The notes under the pieces are model-generated. The model worked only from the letters and a program-made list of their open reading frames with translations, made no database searches and was not told the DNA's origin. A DNA stretch of 64,000 nt from the NCBI RefSeq assembly GCF_001463765.1, contig NZ_BBWK01000041.1, forward strand, positions 1 through 64,000, given 5' to 3'. Position 1 is the first letter of the stretch, and each line of letters opens with the position of its first letter. This DNA is from Aureimonas sp. AU4 (GTDB lineage Bacteria; Pseudomonadota; Alphaproteobacteria; Rhizobiales; Rhizobiaceae). This document shows, in pieces, positions 17,496 to 26,044 of the stretch. The position numbers and the translations under genes were made by a program.

Positions 17496-19100
17496 TCAGT
17501 GGGCGCCCGCCGGCGCCCCGCCGCCCGTCTTCACCTTGCGCAGGATCAGCGCCAGCGGCACCGCCGAGAGCGAGATCAGCATCAGGACGTGGAAGACGTC
17601 GATATAGGCGAGATAGCCGACCTGCTTCTGCAGGGTCTGGCCGATCACGGCGATCGCGCCCTGTTCCGCCTGCGCGGCGGACATGCCGCGCGCCTTCAGC
17701 ATGGCGACGGTCGTCTCCAGCGTGTGGTGGTAGGCGGGGCTGGTGGGCGTGATGTGTTCCACCAGCCGGCTCTGGTGGAACTGCTCGCGGAAGGCCAGCG
17801 TGTTCTGCGCGATCGACACGCCGATCGAGCCGCCGACGTTGCGCGCGACGTTGATTAGCGCCGAGGCCTGGTCAGTCTTGTTCTTCGGGATGCCGTCGTA
17901 GGAGGCGGTGGTGATGGGGATGAAGATCAGCGGCAGGCCGAGGCCGACGAAGATGCGCGACCACACGAAGTAGCCGAAGTTGACGTCGGGCGAGAGGCGC
18001 GTGAGGTCCCACATCGCGCCGGCCACGATCGCCGCGCCCAGCGCGATCAGGTATTTCGGCTGCACCACGCTCGTGACGCGCCCGACCACGAACATCATGG
18101 TCATGGTGACGAGGCCGCCCGGCGAGAGCGCGAGGCCCGCCCAGGTCGCGGTGTAGCCGTAGAAGGTCTGCAGGAGTTCGGGCAGGAACTGCGTGGTCGC
18201 GATCAGGATCGCGCCGGTCGCCATCATCACGAGGAAGCAGGAGCCGAACTGCCGGCTCCAGATCATGCGAAGGTCCACCACCGGGTTCTCGTGTTTGAGC
18301 TCCCACGGGATCATGAACAGGAAGGCGAGCAGGCAGACGGTCGCGGACACGATGATGAAGTTGGATCCGAACCAGTCCTCGGTCTGGCCGCGGTCGAGAA
18401 CCAGCTCCAGCGCCCCGAGGAAGGTCGCGACGCTGAGGAAACCCACGAGGTCGAAGCGCACGCCCCGGCGCTTGATCTGCTCGCGCTCGCGCTTCGCCTC
18501 CTCGGACTCCGTGACGAGAAACCAGACCAGCGCGAAGGCGAGCACGCCTACCGGCCCGTTGATCAGGAAGCACCAGTGCCAGGACACATTGTCCGACAGC
18601 CAGCCACCGAGCGTCGGGCCGACGACCGGCGCGACCACCACCGCCACGCCGAACAGCGCGAAGGCCTGGCCGCGCTTCTCGGGCGGAAAGCTGTCGGCGA
18701 GGATCGACTGCGAGATCGGCACCATGCCGCCGCCCGCGAACCCCTGCAGGATGCGGAAGAAGATCAACGACTCGATGTTCCAGGCGAACCCGCACAGGAC
18801 CGACGAGAGCGTGAACAGCGCCAGGCAGGCGAGATAGAAGCGCTTGCGCCCGTAGCGCTTGGCGATGAACGAGGAGGCCGTCAGCGTGATGGCGTTGGAG
18901 ACGAGATAGGTCGTCACCACCCAAGACGCCTCGTCCGAGGAGACGCCGAGGCCGCCCGAGATGTAGCGCAGCGCGACGTTGGCGATCGTGGTGTCGAGCA
19001 CCTCCATGAAGGTCGCGATCGACACCACGATCGCGATCACCCACGGGTTGGACGCGCCCGAGCGCCGGGCCGGGGCGGCCGAGGCGGCCACAGTGGACAT
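17496..19100 (-). CDS. emrB: EmrB/QacA-family (DHA2) multidrug MFS transporter
   Basis: 534 residues with about 14 membrane segments. The first loop has FMEVLDTTIANVALRYI and TTYLVSNAITL, hallmarks of the DHA2 family, and KRYGRKRFYL is the MFS loop 2-3 motif. LQGFAGGGMVPISQSILADSFPPEKRGQAFALFG is motif C/B-like. Drug/proton antiport across the inner membrane, with the EmrA-like adaptor encoded four bases upstream. Hydrophobic compounds or acids are usual substrates. No local regulator gene is visible. Confidence 0.93.
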   Translation of the reverse strand: MSTVAASAAPARRSGASNPWVIAIVVSIATFMEVLDTTIANVALRYISGGLGVSSDEASWVVTTYLVSNAITLTASSFIAKRYGRKRFYLACLALFTLSSVLCGFAWNIESLIFFRILQGFAGGGMVPISQSILADSFPPEKRGQAFALFGVAVVVAPVVGPTLGGWLSDNVSWHWCFLINGPVGVLAFALVWFLVTESEEAKREREQIKRRGVRFDLVGFLSVATFLGALELVLDRGQTEDWFGSNFIIVSATVCLLAFLFMIPWELKHENPVVDLRMIWSRQFGSCFLVMMATGAILIATTQFLPELLQTFYGYTATWAGLALSPGGLVTMTMMFVVGRVTSVVQPKYLIALGAAIVAGAMWDLTRLSPDVNFGYFVWSRIFVGLGLPLIFIPITTASYDGIPKNKTDQASALINVARNVGGSIGVSIAQNTLAFREQFHQSRLVEHITPTSPAYHHTLETTVAMLKARGMSAAQAEQGAIAVIGQTLQKQVGYLAYIDVFHVLMLISLSAVPLALILRKVKTGGGAPAGAH

Positions 19101-19104
19101 GGGC

Positions 19105-20391
19105 TTAGCTCTTCGGGCGGACGGTGACGGTCGGCACGACCGACATGCCGGGGCCGATCGAGACGTCGCGCGGCCAGCTATCGGCGACGATCTTCACCGG
19201 CACGCGCTGGACGACCTTCACGTAGTTGCCGGTGGCGTTCTCGGCCGGCAGCAGCGAGAAGGCGGTGCCCGAGCCCGGCTGGACGGAATCGACGTGGCCC
19301 TTGATCTCGTGGTCGGGATAGGCGTCGATGCGGATGTCGACGGCCTGGCCGGGACGCATGTCGGTGATCTGCGTTTCCTTGAAGTTGGCGGTCACCCAGA
19401 TGTCGTCGGGCACGAACATGGCGACGCTCTGCCCGGCCTGGACGTACTGGCCGACGGCGCCCGTCAGCTGCACGACGCGGCCCGACTGGGCGGCGGTGAT
19501 GGTGACGTAGGACAGGTTGAGCCGGGCCTGCGCGGCCTGCGCGTTGGCCTCGCGAAGATCGGCCACCGAGGTCGCGCGCTGCGCCTGGAGCGAGCCGACC
19601 TGCTTCTGGGCCGCGGTGACGGCGGCGCGCGAGCGGTTCAGCTCGGCCTCGGCCTGACGCAGGGCCGAGGTTTGCTGCTGCGCGGTCTGCACCGTGCCGG
19701 CGCCAGAGCGCGCCAGCGTCTGGGCTCTGGCGGCCTCCTCCTGCGCGAACTGGACGCTCGCCTCGTTCTGCGTGACGGCGGCCTGCGCCTCGGCGACCTG
19801 CGCGCCCTGCGCGGCGATCTGGGCGTCGGCGCCGTTGATCGCGGCCTGGGCGGCGGCGACGCGCGCGTCCGCCTCGTCGACGGCGGCCTGGTAGTCGCGC
19901 GGATCGATGCGAAGGATCACCTCGCCCGCGTTCACGTGCTGGTTGTCGGAGACGAGCACCTCCGACACGTAGCCCGCCACCTGGGGCGAGACGGCGAACT
20001 GGCGCGAATCCACGAAGGCGTCGTCGGTCGACTCGTAGGGGTGGATCGCGGCGAGCCAGTAGAAGTAGCCGCCCACGCCCGCCGCCACGATGGCGACCAG
20101 CACCAGAAGGACGATGAACGGATGGCGGCGCAGGATCGAGGGGCGCTTTTCCTTGCCCTCGCCCTTCCCGTCGTCCTTGCCCTCGGCGTCGGACGTGTCC
20201 TCGCCCCCGCCCTCGGTGCGGCCCTTCACGGGCTCCTCGCGGCGCGGCTCGGGCTTGCTCTCGCGCGCTTCCGGCTCGCTCCGTTTCTCGCGGGCCTCGG
20301 CGTCGCTCTCGCCCGAGCGGGCTTCGGGGTCGATCGTGACGGTGCCGTCGGCATCGCCGTGGGTCCAGGGAAAGCGGGATTCTTCGAGCAT
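19105..20391 (-). CDS. emrA: EmrA/HlyD-type periplasmic adaptor of the multidrug pump
   Basis: 428 residues. Residues 1-85 are an unusually long, highly charged cytoplasmic tail rich in Glu, Arg, Lys and Asp (for example EAREKRSEPEARESKPEPRR). One membrane helix follows (PFIVLLVLVAIVAAGVGGYFYWL). Then comes the HlyD pattern: DDAFVDSRQFAVSPQVAGYVSEVLVSDNQHVNAGEVILRID as the lipoyl half, a long Ala/Gln-rich coiled coil, and the second half ending VKIVADS. It links EmrB to an outer-membrane channel. ATG at 20391. Transcribed first in the emrA-emrB pair. Confidence 0.92.
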   Translation of the reverse strand: MLEESRFPWTHGDADGTVTIDPEARSGESDAEAREKRSEPEARESKPEPRREEPVKGRTEGGGEDTSDAEGKDDGKGEGKEKRPSILRRHPFIVLLVLVAIVAAGVGGYFYWLAAIHPYESTDDAFVDSRQFAVSPQVAGYVSEVLVSDNQHVNAGEVILRIDPRDYQAAVDEADARVAAAQAAINGADAQIAAQGAQVAEAQAAVTQNEASVQFAQEEAARAQTLARSGAGTVQTAQQQTSALRQAEAELNRSRAAVTAAQKQVGSLQAQRATSVADLREANAQAAQARLNLSYVTITAAQSGRVVQLTGAVGQYVQAGQSVAMFVPDDIWVTANFKETQITDMRPGQAVDIRIDAYPDHEIKGHVDSVQPGSGTAFSLLPAENATGNYVKVVQRVPVKIVADSWPRDVSIGPGMSVVPTVTVRPKS

Positions 20392-20508
20392 GGCGCGTGA
20401 TCCGGACAGCCGGGCATCGCTGCCCGAGAGGTGCCGATCAAACGGGGCGCACGGAATTGTGTTCCGCGCTGCGGCAAGAGGGTCCGTTCAGCGAACGGGA
20501 ACGATGCC

Positions 20509-21789
20509 CTACCGGTAGAGGTCGGCGCGCGTCGGCGGCAGGCCGGAAGGGCCCTTGTCGCGCTTCGAGGCGAGCGTCTGGTTGATCATCACCGTGCCGC
20601 GCTCGAAGGCCAGCGCGCAGCCGGCCAGGTACAGGAGCCAGAGCCGGGCGCGCGGCTCGCCGACCTGCGCCACGGCCGCGTCCATGTTGGCGCGCAGCCG
20701 CTCGGCCCAGAGCCGGCAGGTGCGGCCGTAATGCTCGCGCCAGTTCTCGACGTCGTGCACCTCGAAGCGGTTCGCCTCGAGCTTCTGGAGCGAGTGGCCG
20801 ATATAGTCGAGCTCGCCGCCGGGGAAGATGTAGCGCGTGATGGCGCGGTATTCCGAGCCGCCGCGCATGAAGGCCTTCAGCGACGTCTTGGCGGGGCGCG
20901 CGATCGTATGGTGAAGGTAGAGGCCGCGCGGGCGCAGCAGACGCTTCACGGTCGCGAAATACGCGTCGTGGTTGGCAAAGCCCACATGCTCGAACATGCC
21001 GATCGAGGAGATCTTGTCGAAGGTCCCGGTCAGCTCCTGAAAGGGCTTCAGCTCGATCGTGATCCGGTCCCCGAGCCCGGCCCGGGCGATGCGCTCCTGC
21101 GCGAGGTCGAACTGGGCCTGGCTCAGCGTCACGCCGTGGCCGGTGACGCCGTGGTGGGTCGCGGCGTGGATCAGGAGCGCGCCCCAGCCGCAGCCGATGT
21201 CGAGCATCCGGTCGCCCGACTGGAGCCGCAGCTTGCGGCAGATCATCTCCAGCTTGTCGGCCTGCGCGCGGTCGATGTCGTCGTGCCACTCGGCGAAATA
21301 GGCGCAGGAATAGACCATGCGCTCGTCCAGGAAGAGCCGGTAGAAATCGTTCGACACGTCGTAGTGGAACTGGATCGCAGCCTTGGTGGAGCCGCTGGCC
21401 CCGGCGTCCGAACCGGTCTCGGCCAGCGCCTCGCGCTTGGCCGCGCGGCAGATGCGCCAGAGCGCCGGCAGCGCCGCCGCCACGCGCCGCTTGCCCAGGG
21501 CGCGCAGGGCGTCCTTCGGCTTCACGTGGGAGCGCTTGTCGGCGATGTCGAAGATCGAGCCGTCCTCGATGTCGAGGCGACCGCTCGTCCAGAGCTGCAC
21601 GGCGGTGTCGATGCGGGGCGCGAGAGCGAGTTCGGCCAGCGCCGCCACGTCGCGGATGGCGATGGCCGGACCCTCCTGCGGCCCCAGCCGCTCGCCGGTC
21701 CACAGCCGCACGCCGATCTCGGGCCGGAAGGCGTCCACCGCCTTGCGCACGAGCGTTTCGATGCGGGCGGCGTCGGAGGGCGAGGGCAT
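20509..21789 (-). CDS. cfa: Cyclopropane-fatty-acyl-phospholipid synthase family methyltransferase
   Basis: 426 residues. It transfers a methylene from S-adenosylmethionine to unsaturated acyl chains of membrane lipids. Motif I is MLDIGCGWGALLIHAA; SSIGMFEHVGFANHDAYF and ARLWLLYLAGCALAFERGT with NQTLASK match the CFA family. The N-terminal lipid-binding domain (residues 1-120) is present. ATG at 21789 lacks a clear ribosome site. A GTG at 21810 lies inside the parS palindrome and is an alternative start that would add seven residues. A MITE-like repeat lies directly upstream. Confidence 0.93.
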   Translation of the reverse strand: MPSPSDAARIETLVRKAVDAFRPEIGVRLWTGERLGPQEGPAIAIRDVAALAELALAPRIDTAVQLWTSGRLDIEDGSIFDIADKRSHVKPKDALRALGKRRVAAALPALWRICRAAKREALAETGSDAGASGSTKAAIQFHYDVSNDFYRLFLDERMVYSCAYFAEWHDDIDRAQADKLEMICRKLRLQSGDRMLDIGCGWGALLIHAATHHGVTGHGVTLSQAQFDLAQERIARAGLGDRITIELKPFQELTGTFDKISSIGMFEHVGFANHDAYFATVKRLLRPRGLYLHHTIARPAKTSLKAFMRGGSEYRAITRYIFPGGELDYIGHSLQKLEANRFEVHDVENWREHYGRTCRLWAERLRANMDAAVAQVGEPRARLWLLYLAGCALAFERGTVMINQTLASKRDKGPSGLPPTRADLYR

Positions 21790-21802
21790 GGGGCGGGCGT
21801 CC

Positions 21803-21818
21803 GGTTTCACGTGAAACG
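21803..21818. promoter_or_regulatory. parS centromere-like site 2
   Basis: GGTTTCACGTGAAACG keeps the 14-bp core GTTTCACGTGAAAC perfectly (14 of 16 consensus positions). It overlaps the 5' end of the cfa gene region. Confidence 0.88.
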
Positions 21819-21824
21819 CTTCTA

Positions 21825-22017
21825 GAGGCTGTCATGAACCAGGAACAGGGGCTGTATCGGGTCAGCCAGAGATAGCCGCGAGGAGGATCAAGCGGCCCGA
21901 ACCGCCGGGGGGCGTCACCGGGCTGGGCCGTAGCCCCGCTACGACCTGCCCCCGGCTCCTACCCGGCGGATCGGGTCGGACGGTACGATCCCTGTTCCTG
22001 GTTCATAACAACCGCTC
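21825..22017. mobile_element. MITE-like inverted-repeat element, copy 1 (193 bp)
   Basis: The left end begins GAGGCTGTCATGAACCAGG and the right end runs CCCTGTTCCTGGTTCATAAC onward. The two ends are inverted copies (19 of 20 bases over the inner part), and the outermost right bases have drifted. The interior closely matches the second copy at 56845-57112 but lacks a 75-base hairpin-rich block present there. No open reading frame of interest. It lies between cfa and sugE. No target duplication is obvious. Confidence 0.75.
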
Positions 22018-22055
22018 GCCGCCACGCTTCCCCTGCGCCACCCGGTGCGACGACC

Positions 22056-22376
22056 TCAGCCCGGCGAGGCGACCTTCATCAGGACGATGCCCGACAGGAT
22101 CAGCGCGGCGGCGAGGAGCCGCAGCGGATCGGCCGACTCGCCCAGAGCGAGGATTCCGACCGCGAACGCGCCGAGCGCGCCGATGCCGGTCCACACCGCG
22201 TAGGCCGTGCCGAGCGGCAGCGTGCGCATGGCGATCGCGAGGAGCGCGAAGCTGCCGCCCATCAGGACGAAGGTGACGAGGCTCGGCCAAAGCCGCGTGA
22301 AACCGGCGGAGCTCTTCAGCGAGAAGGCCCAGCCGACCTCGAGGAGGCCCGCGACGAGGAGAATGAGCCAGGGCAT
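22056..22376 (-). CDS. sugE: SMR-family guanidinium exporter SugE/Gdx
   Basis: 106 residues with four membrane helices. The first helix [21 protein letters not shown] carries the essential Glu of SMR transporters, and [18 protein letters not shown], with [11 protein letters not shown], is the SugE/Gdx rather than EmrE pattern. Known members exchange guanidinium for protons at the inner membrane. The call is strengthened by a guanidine-II riboswitch in its leader, directly upstream on the same strand. Confidence 0.95.
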   Translation of the reverse strand: MPWLILLVAGLLEVGWAFSLKSSAGFTRLWPSLVTFVLMGGSFALLAIAMRTLPLGTAYAVWTGIGALGAFAVGILALGESADPLRLLAAALILSGIVLMKVASPG

Positions 22377-22414
22377 GGGATGCGTCTTCCGACAGGCCGC
22401 AAGGGAGCGGAGAA

Positions 22415-22463
22415 CCGGGTCGTCCCGGCGGGTTGGCGGAAAAAGGCGCGGGGGTCGTCCCCC
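22415..22463 (-). ncRNA. Guanidine-II (mini-ykkC) riboswitch
   Basis: Read on the minus strand there are two short hairpins with identical tetraloops: GGGGG-ACGA-CCCCC (22463-22450) and CCGGG-ACGA-CCCGG (22428-22415), separated by a 21-base linker. Two stem-loops with ACGR loops are the defining feature of the mini-ykkC/guanidine-II class, which binds guanidinium. They sit 38-87 bases before the ATG of sugE, the usual target gene. A promoter-like pair lies just upstream, so the RNA would start almost at the first hairpin. Confidence 0.9.
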
Positions 22464-22472
22464 ATGGGCCGG

Positions 22473-22500
22473 AAGATGGGACCGCCCGTCCCCGGTTCAA
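22473..22500 (-). promoter_or_regulatory. Putative promoter of the riboswitch-sugE transcript
   Basis: TTGAAC (22500-22495), 16 bases, CATCTT (22478-22473) on the minus strand. A start about seven bases further on would coincide with the beginning of the guanidine-II hairpins. It lies in the 46-base gap behind the upstream nuclease gene. Confidence 0.42.
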
Positions 22501-22509
22501 GCCATGGGT

Positions 22510-23043
22510 TCAGCCGCGCCAGAAGAGGCCCGGCTGCGGGGCGGCGGCGGGGCGCTGCTGCGCCTTCGGCCGCTCGGGCAGCGAGGCGCCGACCGTGTTG
22601 CACCAGTCGCGCCGGCGCCCGCCGTCATAGGCGTCCACCATCCCCTCGCGCAGGAGAACGGCGGCGATGTCGGGCGTGTCCTTGGTGCCGAGGCGCGCCA
22701 GGACGCGGCCGAAATACTTGTCGCCCGAGATCTGCGTGAGGAAGACCGGGCCCGTGCCCACCAGCTGGCGGAAGCGCTCGCGCGCGGCCTCGGCGGACTT
22801 GCGTTCGGAATCGCACTGGGCGCGTAGTTCCGGCGCATCGACGTTGCGCAGGCGCACCGCTACCGACACGCTCTGCATCGGCCAGACGAAGGCCTCGACC
22901 TCCACCGTGTCGCCGTCGCGCACCTTCACCACGCGCGCCTGGACGGGACCCGCGATCTCGCGCGGCGGGTCCTGGTCCTCGGCGGCCCGGGCGGCGGGCA
23001 GGGCAAGGGGAACGAGGGCGAGGGCGAGGAGAAGGCGGCGCAT
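22510..23043 (-). CDS. Secreted thermonuclease (SNase)-like protein
   Basis: 177 residues with an N-terminal signal peptide (MRRLLLALALVPLALPAARA). The SNase fold shows the motifs VRDGDTVEVEAF, VRLRNVDAPEL, then SGDKYFGRVLARL, the segments that carry the Ca and catalytic residues in staphylococcal nuclease. Probably a periplasmic or secreted phosphodiesterase; the physiological role is unclear. It lies just downstream of the DUF1674 gene (21-base gap) and may share its transcript. Confidence 0.87.
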   Translation of the reverse strand: MRRLLLALALVPLALPAARAAEDQDPPREIAGPVQARVVKVRDGDTVEVEAFVWPMQSVSVAVRLRNVDAPELRAQCDSERKSAEAARERFRQLVGTGPVFLTQISGDKYFGRVLARLGTKDTPDIAAVLLREGMVDAYDGGRRRDWCNTVGASLPERPKAQQRPAAAPQPGLFWRG

Positions 23044-23064
23044 GGCTCCGGTTCCGGTGACGGG

Positions 23065-23292
23065 TCAGAAGTCGCTGATGATCCCGTTCTTCTCCCAGTC
23101 GCCGAAGCGCACGGGTTCGGGTCCCTTGCGACCGTTCACCTCGGGCGGCATCCGGTCGGGATCGACGGCGACGTCGCGACCCGCCGCGCGCCGCGCCTCG
23201 GCCTCGGCCAGCGCACGCTGCGCAGCGGGCGACAGCGCGCGCCGGGGCTCCTCGGCCGGAGCGGGCACGGTGGGCTCGGGCGTCTCGGTCAT
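23065..23292 (-). CDS. DUF1674 / SdhAF4-like succinate dehydrogenase assembly factor
   Basis: 75 residues. The C-terminus GRKGPEPVRFGDWEKNGIISDF is the DUF1674 signature shared with mitochondrial SdhAF4, which helps flavinylation and assembly of succinate dehydrogenase. The N-terminus is Pro/Glu/Ala-rich and probably disordered. It is divergent from htpX. Short genes of this kind sit beside htpX-rsmB in many Rhizobiales, which supports the call. Confidence 0.88.
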   Translation of the reverse strand: MTETPEPTVPAPAEEPRRALSPAAQRALAEAEARRAAGRDVAVDPDRMPPEVNGRKGPEPVRFGDWEKNGIISDF

Positions 23293-23446
23293 CGGGTGGG
23301 CCTTTCGCGATCGTGATGCGGGGCGGCACGTCTCTCAACCGTGGCTCGGTTGAAGCGTTCCACACCTGTTCCCAAATCTGAAGCCTGAAGAGCGGAACGC
23401 GGATGCAGGTCCGCAAGAACACCGGAACGTGCGAGGTCGAACACCC

Positions 23447-24430
23447 ATGAACACCGTCAAGACCGCCATGCTGATCGCCGGCATGACCGCCTTGTTCATG
23501 GGCGTCGGGCTTCTGATCGGCGGCCCGCGCGGCATGATGGTGGCGCTGGCCATCGCCGTCGCCACCAATCTGTTCGCCTACTGGAACGCCGACAAGATGG
23601 TGCTGCGCATGCACCACGCGCGCGAGGTCGACGCCGCGAGCGCGCCGGACTTCCACCGCCTCGTCGCCGACCTCGCCTCGCGCGCCGGCCTGCCCATGCC
23701 GCGCGTCTTCGTCATCGACAACGACCAGCCGAACGCGTTCGCCACGGGCCGCAACCCCGAGAACGCGGCGGTGGCGGCCACCACCGGTCTTCTTTCGCGG
23801 CTCAGCCGCGACGAGATCGCGGGCGTGATGGCGCACGAGCTCGCCCACGTCCAGAACCGCGACACGCTGACCATGACCGTCACCGCGACGCTGGCCGGCG
23901 CGATCTCGATGCTCGGCAACTTCGCCTTCTTCTTCGGCGGCTCGTCGAGCGACAACCGCAACCCGCTCGGATTCGTCGGCGTGCTTCTGGCGATGATCGT
24001 CGCCCCGCTCGCCGCTATGATCGTGCAGATGGCCGTGTCGCGCACGCGCGAATACTCGGCCGACCGGCGCGGCGCCGAGATCTGCGGGAACCCCCGCGCG
24101 CTGGCCTCGGCGCTCGCCAGGATCGCCGAGAGCGCGGGCCGCACGGTGAACTACGACGCGGAGCGCAACCCCGCGACCGCGCACATGTTCATCATCAACC
24201 CGCTCAGCGGCCAGCGCATGGACGGGCTCTTCTCGACCCACCCCGACACGCAGAACCGCATCGACGCGCTTCTCGCCATGGAGGCGGGCACGGGTGGGGG
24301 CTTTTCCGCCGCGCCGCGCTCGGCCTTCGGCGCGGGCCTCGACCACGCGGCCGGCACGCGGGGCCTGCGCCGTCCCGGCGGCTCGGTTCCCGCCAGCCGT
24401 CCGCGCTCGCGCCGCGGCCCTTGGGGCTGA
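23447..24430 (+). CDS. htpX: HtpX-type membrane zinc metalloprotease
   Basis: 327 residues. Two N-terminal membrane segments ([37 protein letters not shown]), then the zinc site [10 protein letters not shown] (HExxH) near residue 130, two further membrane segments ([33 protein letters not shown]) and the third ligand region [11 protein letters not shown]. It degrades misfolded inner-membrane proteins. The C-terminal tail (residues 285-327) is Ala/Gly/Arg-rich. ATG at 23447 has a GAGG site; a GTG at 23429 is an unlikely alternative. Confidence 0.94.
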   Translation: MNTVKTAMLIAGMTALFMGVGLLIGGPRGMMVALAIAVATNLFAYWNADKMVLRMHHAREVDAASAPDFHRLVADLASRAGLPMPRVFVIDNDQPNAFATGRNPENAAVAATTGLLSRLSRDEIAGVMAHELAHVQNRDTLTMTVTATLAGAISMLGNFAFFFGGSSSDNRNPLGFVGVLLAMIVAPLAAMIVQMAVSRTREYSADRRGAEICGNPRALASALARIAESAGRTVNYDAERNPATAHMFIINPLSGQRMDGLFSTHPDTQNRIDALLAMEAGTGGGFSAAPRSAFGAGLDHAAGTRGLRRPGGSVPASRPRSRRGPWG

Positions 24431-24478
24431 TCCGCTTCCGCCCTTGCCGCCCGGTCCCGGGGGGACCATAGGAACGGG

Positions 24479-25897
24479 ATGGATCGTCCCCCCTCCTCTC
24501 CGCAGCGCCCCCGGCGCCCCGCCCCATCCAGGACGGCTCCCGCCGCCGAGCGCCCGAGCCTGGCCGACGACGCGCAGCGGCCGGGCCTCGGCGCCCGGCG
24601 CGTCGCGTCGCGTCTGCTGGCCGCCGTCGTCGACGCGCGCACCTCGCTCGACGGGCTGACGGATCGCGGCAACGGGCACCCCGAGTTCCGCAAGCTGGAG
24701 GGTCGCGACCAGGCGCTGGTGCGCGCGATCCTGCTCGCCGCGCTGCGCCGGCGCGGCACGATCGAGGCGATCCTCGGCGACTGCCTGGAAAAGGCACTGC
24801 CGCCGGGCGCGAGCGCGCTGCGCCACATCCTCCACGTCGCCTCGGCGCAGATCCTGTTTCTGGACGTGCCGGACTCGGCGGCGGTGGATCTGGCGGTCGC
24901 GAGCGCGCAAGCGGATCCGCGCTCGGCGCGCTTTGCCAACCTCACCAACGCCGTCCTGCGCCGCATCGCGCGCGACAAGGAGGCCTTTCTCGCCCGCTTC
25001 GACGATCCCGCTCTCGACGCGCCGCGCTGGCTGCTCGACCGGCTCGAGGCGGCCTACGGCGCGAACGGGGCGCGTGCCATCCTCCACGCCCAGCGCGTGC
25101 CCGCGCCCCTCGACCTCAGCTGCCGCGAGGACCCAGCGCTCTGGGCCGAGCGGCTCGGCGGAACGCTCCTGCCCACCGGCACGGTGCGCCTGGGCGCGCG
25201 CGAGACCGGTGCGGTCGACCAGATGCCGGGCTTTGCGGAAGGGGCATGGTGGGTGCAGGACGCCGCCGCCGCCCTTCCCGCGCACCTCTTCGGCGACATG
25301 GCGGGGCTACGCGCGCTGGACGCCTGCGCCGCGCCCGGCGGCAAGACCGCGCAGCTCGCGGTGGCCGGGGCCCGCGTCACCGCGCTCGACATCTCCGCCT
25401 CGCGCCTCCGGCGCCTGCGGGGCAACCTCGCGCGGCTCGGCCTCGAGGCCGAGACGCACGAGGGCTCGATCGAGAGCTTCACGGACGAAGAGGGCTTCGA
25501 CGCCGTGCTGCTCGACGCGCCCTGCTCCTCCACCGGCACGATCCGCCGCCACCCGGACGTGCCCTTCACCAAGACGGCGGACGAGGTCGAGAAGCTGGCC
25601 GGCGTGCAGGAGCGCCTTCTGCGCGCCGCGGCCGGACTCGTGCGTCCGGGCGGGCTCCTCGTCTTTTCCAACTGCTCGCTCGATCCGCGCGAGGGCGAGG
25701 AGACGGCGCGGCGCTTCCTGGCCGAGCGCGGCGAGTTCCAGCTCGTGCCGGTCGTCCCTGCCGAGGTGCCTGATATCGAGGAGGCGGTGACGGCGGAGGG
25801 CTTCCTGCGCACGACGCCCGCCATGCTGCGCAAGGACACCGCGGAACTGTCCGGCCTCGACGGGTTCTTCGCCGCCCGCTTCCGTCGCGTCACGTGA
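24479..25897 (+). CDS. rsmB: 16S rRNA m5C967 methyltransferase RsmB (Fmu/Sun)
   Basis: 472 residues. An N-terminal NusB-like RNA-binding domain (residues 40-180) precedes a SAM methyltransferase domain with DACAAPGGKTAQLAV, ALDISASRLRRLRGNL, then motif IV LLDAPCSSTGTIRRHPD and motif VI FSNCSLDPREGEE; the two Cys of the m5C mechanism are both present. The first 40 residues are Pro/Arg-rich and not conserved. It follows htpX by 48 bases and precedes the heparinase-like gene, an order typical of Rhizobiales. Confidence 0.94.
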   Translation: MDRPPSSPQRPRRPAPSRTAPAAERPSLADDAQRPGLGARRVASRLLAAVVDARTSLDGLTDRGNGHPEFRKLEGRDQALVRAILLAALRRRGTIEAILGDCLEKALPPGASALRHILHVASAQILFLDVPDSAAVDLAVASAQADPRSARFANLTNAVLRRIARDKEAFLARFDDPALDAPRWLLDRLEAAYGANGARAILHAQRVPAPLDLSCREDPALWAERLGGTLLPTGTVRLGARETGAVDQMPGFAEGAWWVQDAAAALPAHLFGDMAGLRALDACAAPGGKTAQLAVAGARVTALDISASRLRRLRGNLARLGLEAETHEGSIESFTDEEGFDAVLLDAPCSSTGTIRRHPDVPFTKTADEVEKLAGVQERLLRAAAGLVRPGGLLVFSNCSLDPREGEETARRFLAERGEFQLVPVVPAEVPDIEEAVTAEGFLRTTPAMLRKDTAELSGLDGFFAARFRRVT

Positions 25898-25911
25898 AGA
25901 ACAACAGCCAC

Positions 25912-25928
25912 TTAAGCTTCCGTTAACC
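25912..25928. promoter_or_regulatory. Full CtrA-type box upstream of the heparinase-like gene
   Basis: TTAAGCTTCCGTTAACC fits the CtrA consensus TTAA-N7-TTAAC exactly. It lies in the 147-base gap after rsmB, 117 bases before the next start. AT-rich full boxes are unexpected by chance in such GC-rich DNA, but function is not shown. Confidence 0.45.
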
Positions 25929-26044
25929 CTGATCGACGAAAGTCCTCGTCGGGGCAGACAAGGATTCAAGACTTCGCTTCACGCCCCGGCGACGGCCGGC
26001 CCGCCTCGAAGGGGCCAGGGCCGCCGATGGAGGGTTTGGGCGGC

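Noticed and set aside
22491-22510. GGTTCAAGCC as a tRNA T-loop
   Set aside because: No acceptor stem, D-arm or anticodon arm around it; it is the -35 region of the sugE unit on the other strand.
25888-25903. GCGTCACGTGAAGA near the rsmB stop as a possible parS
   Set aside because: Only the central CACGTGAA matches; the outer arm bases fail, unlike the four accepted sites.
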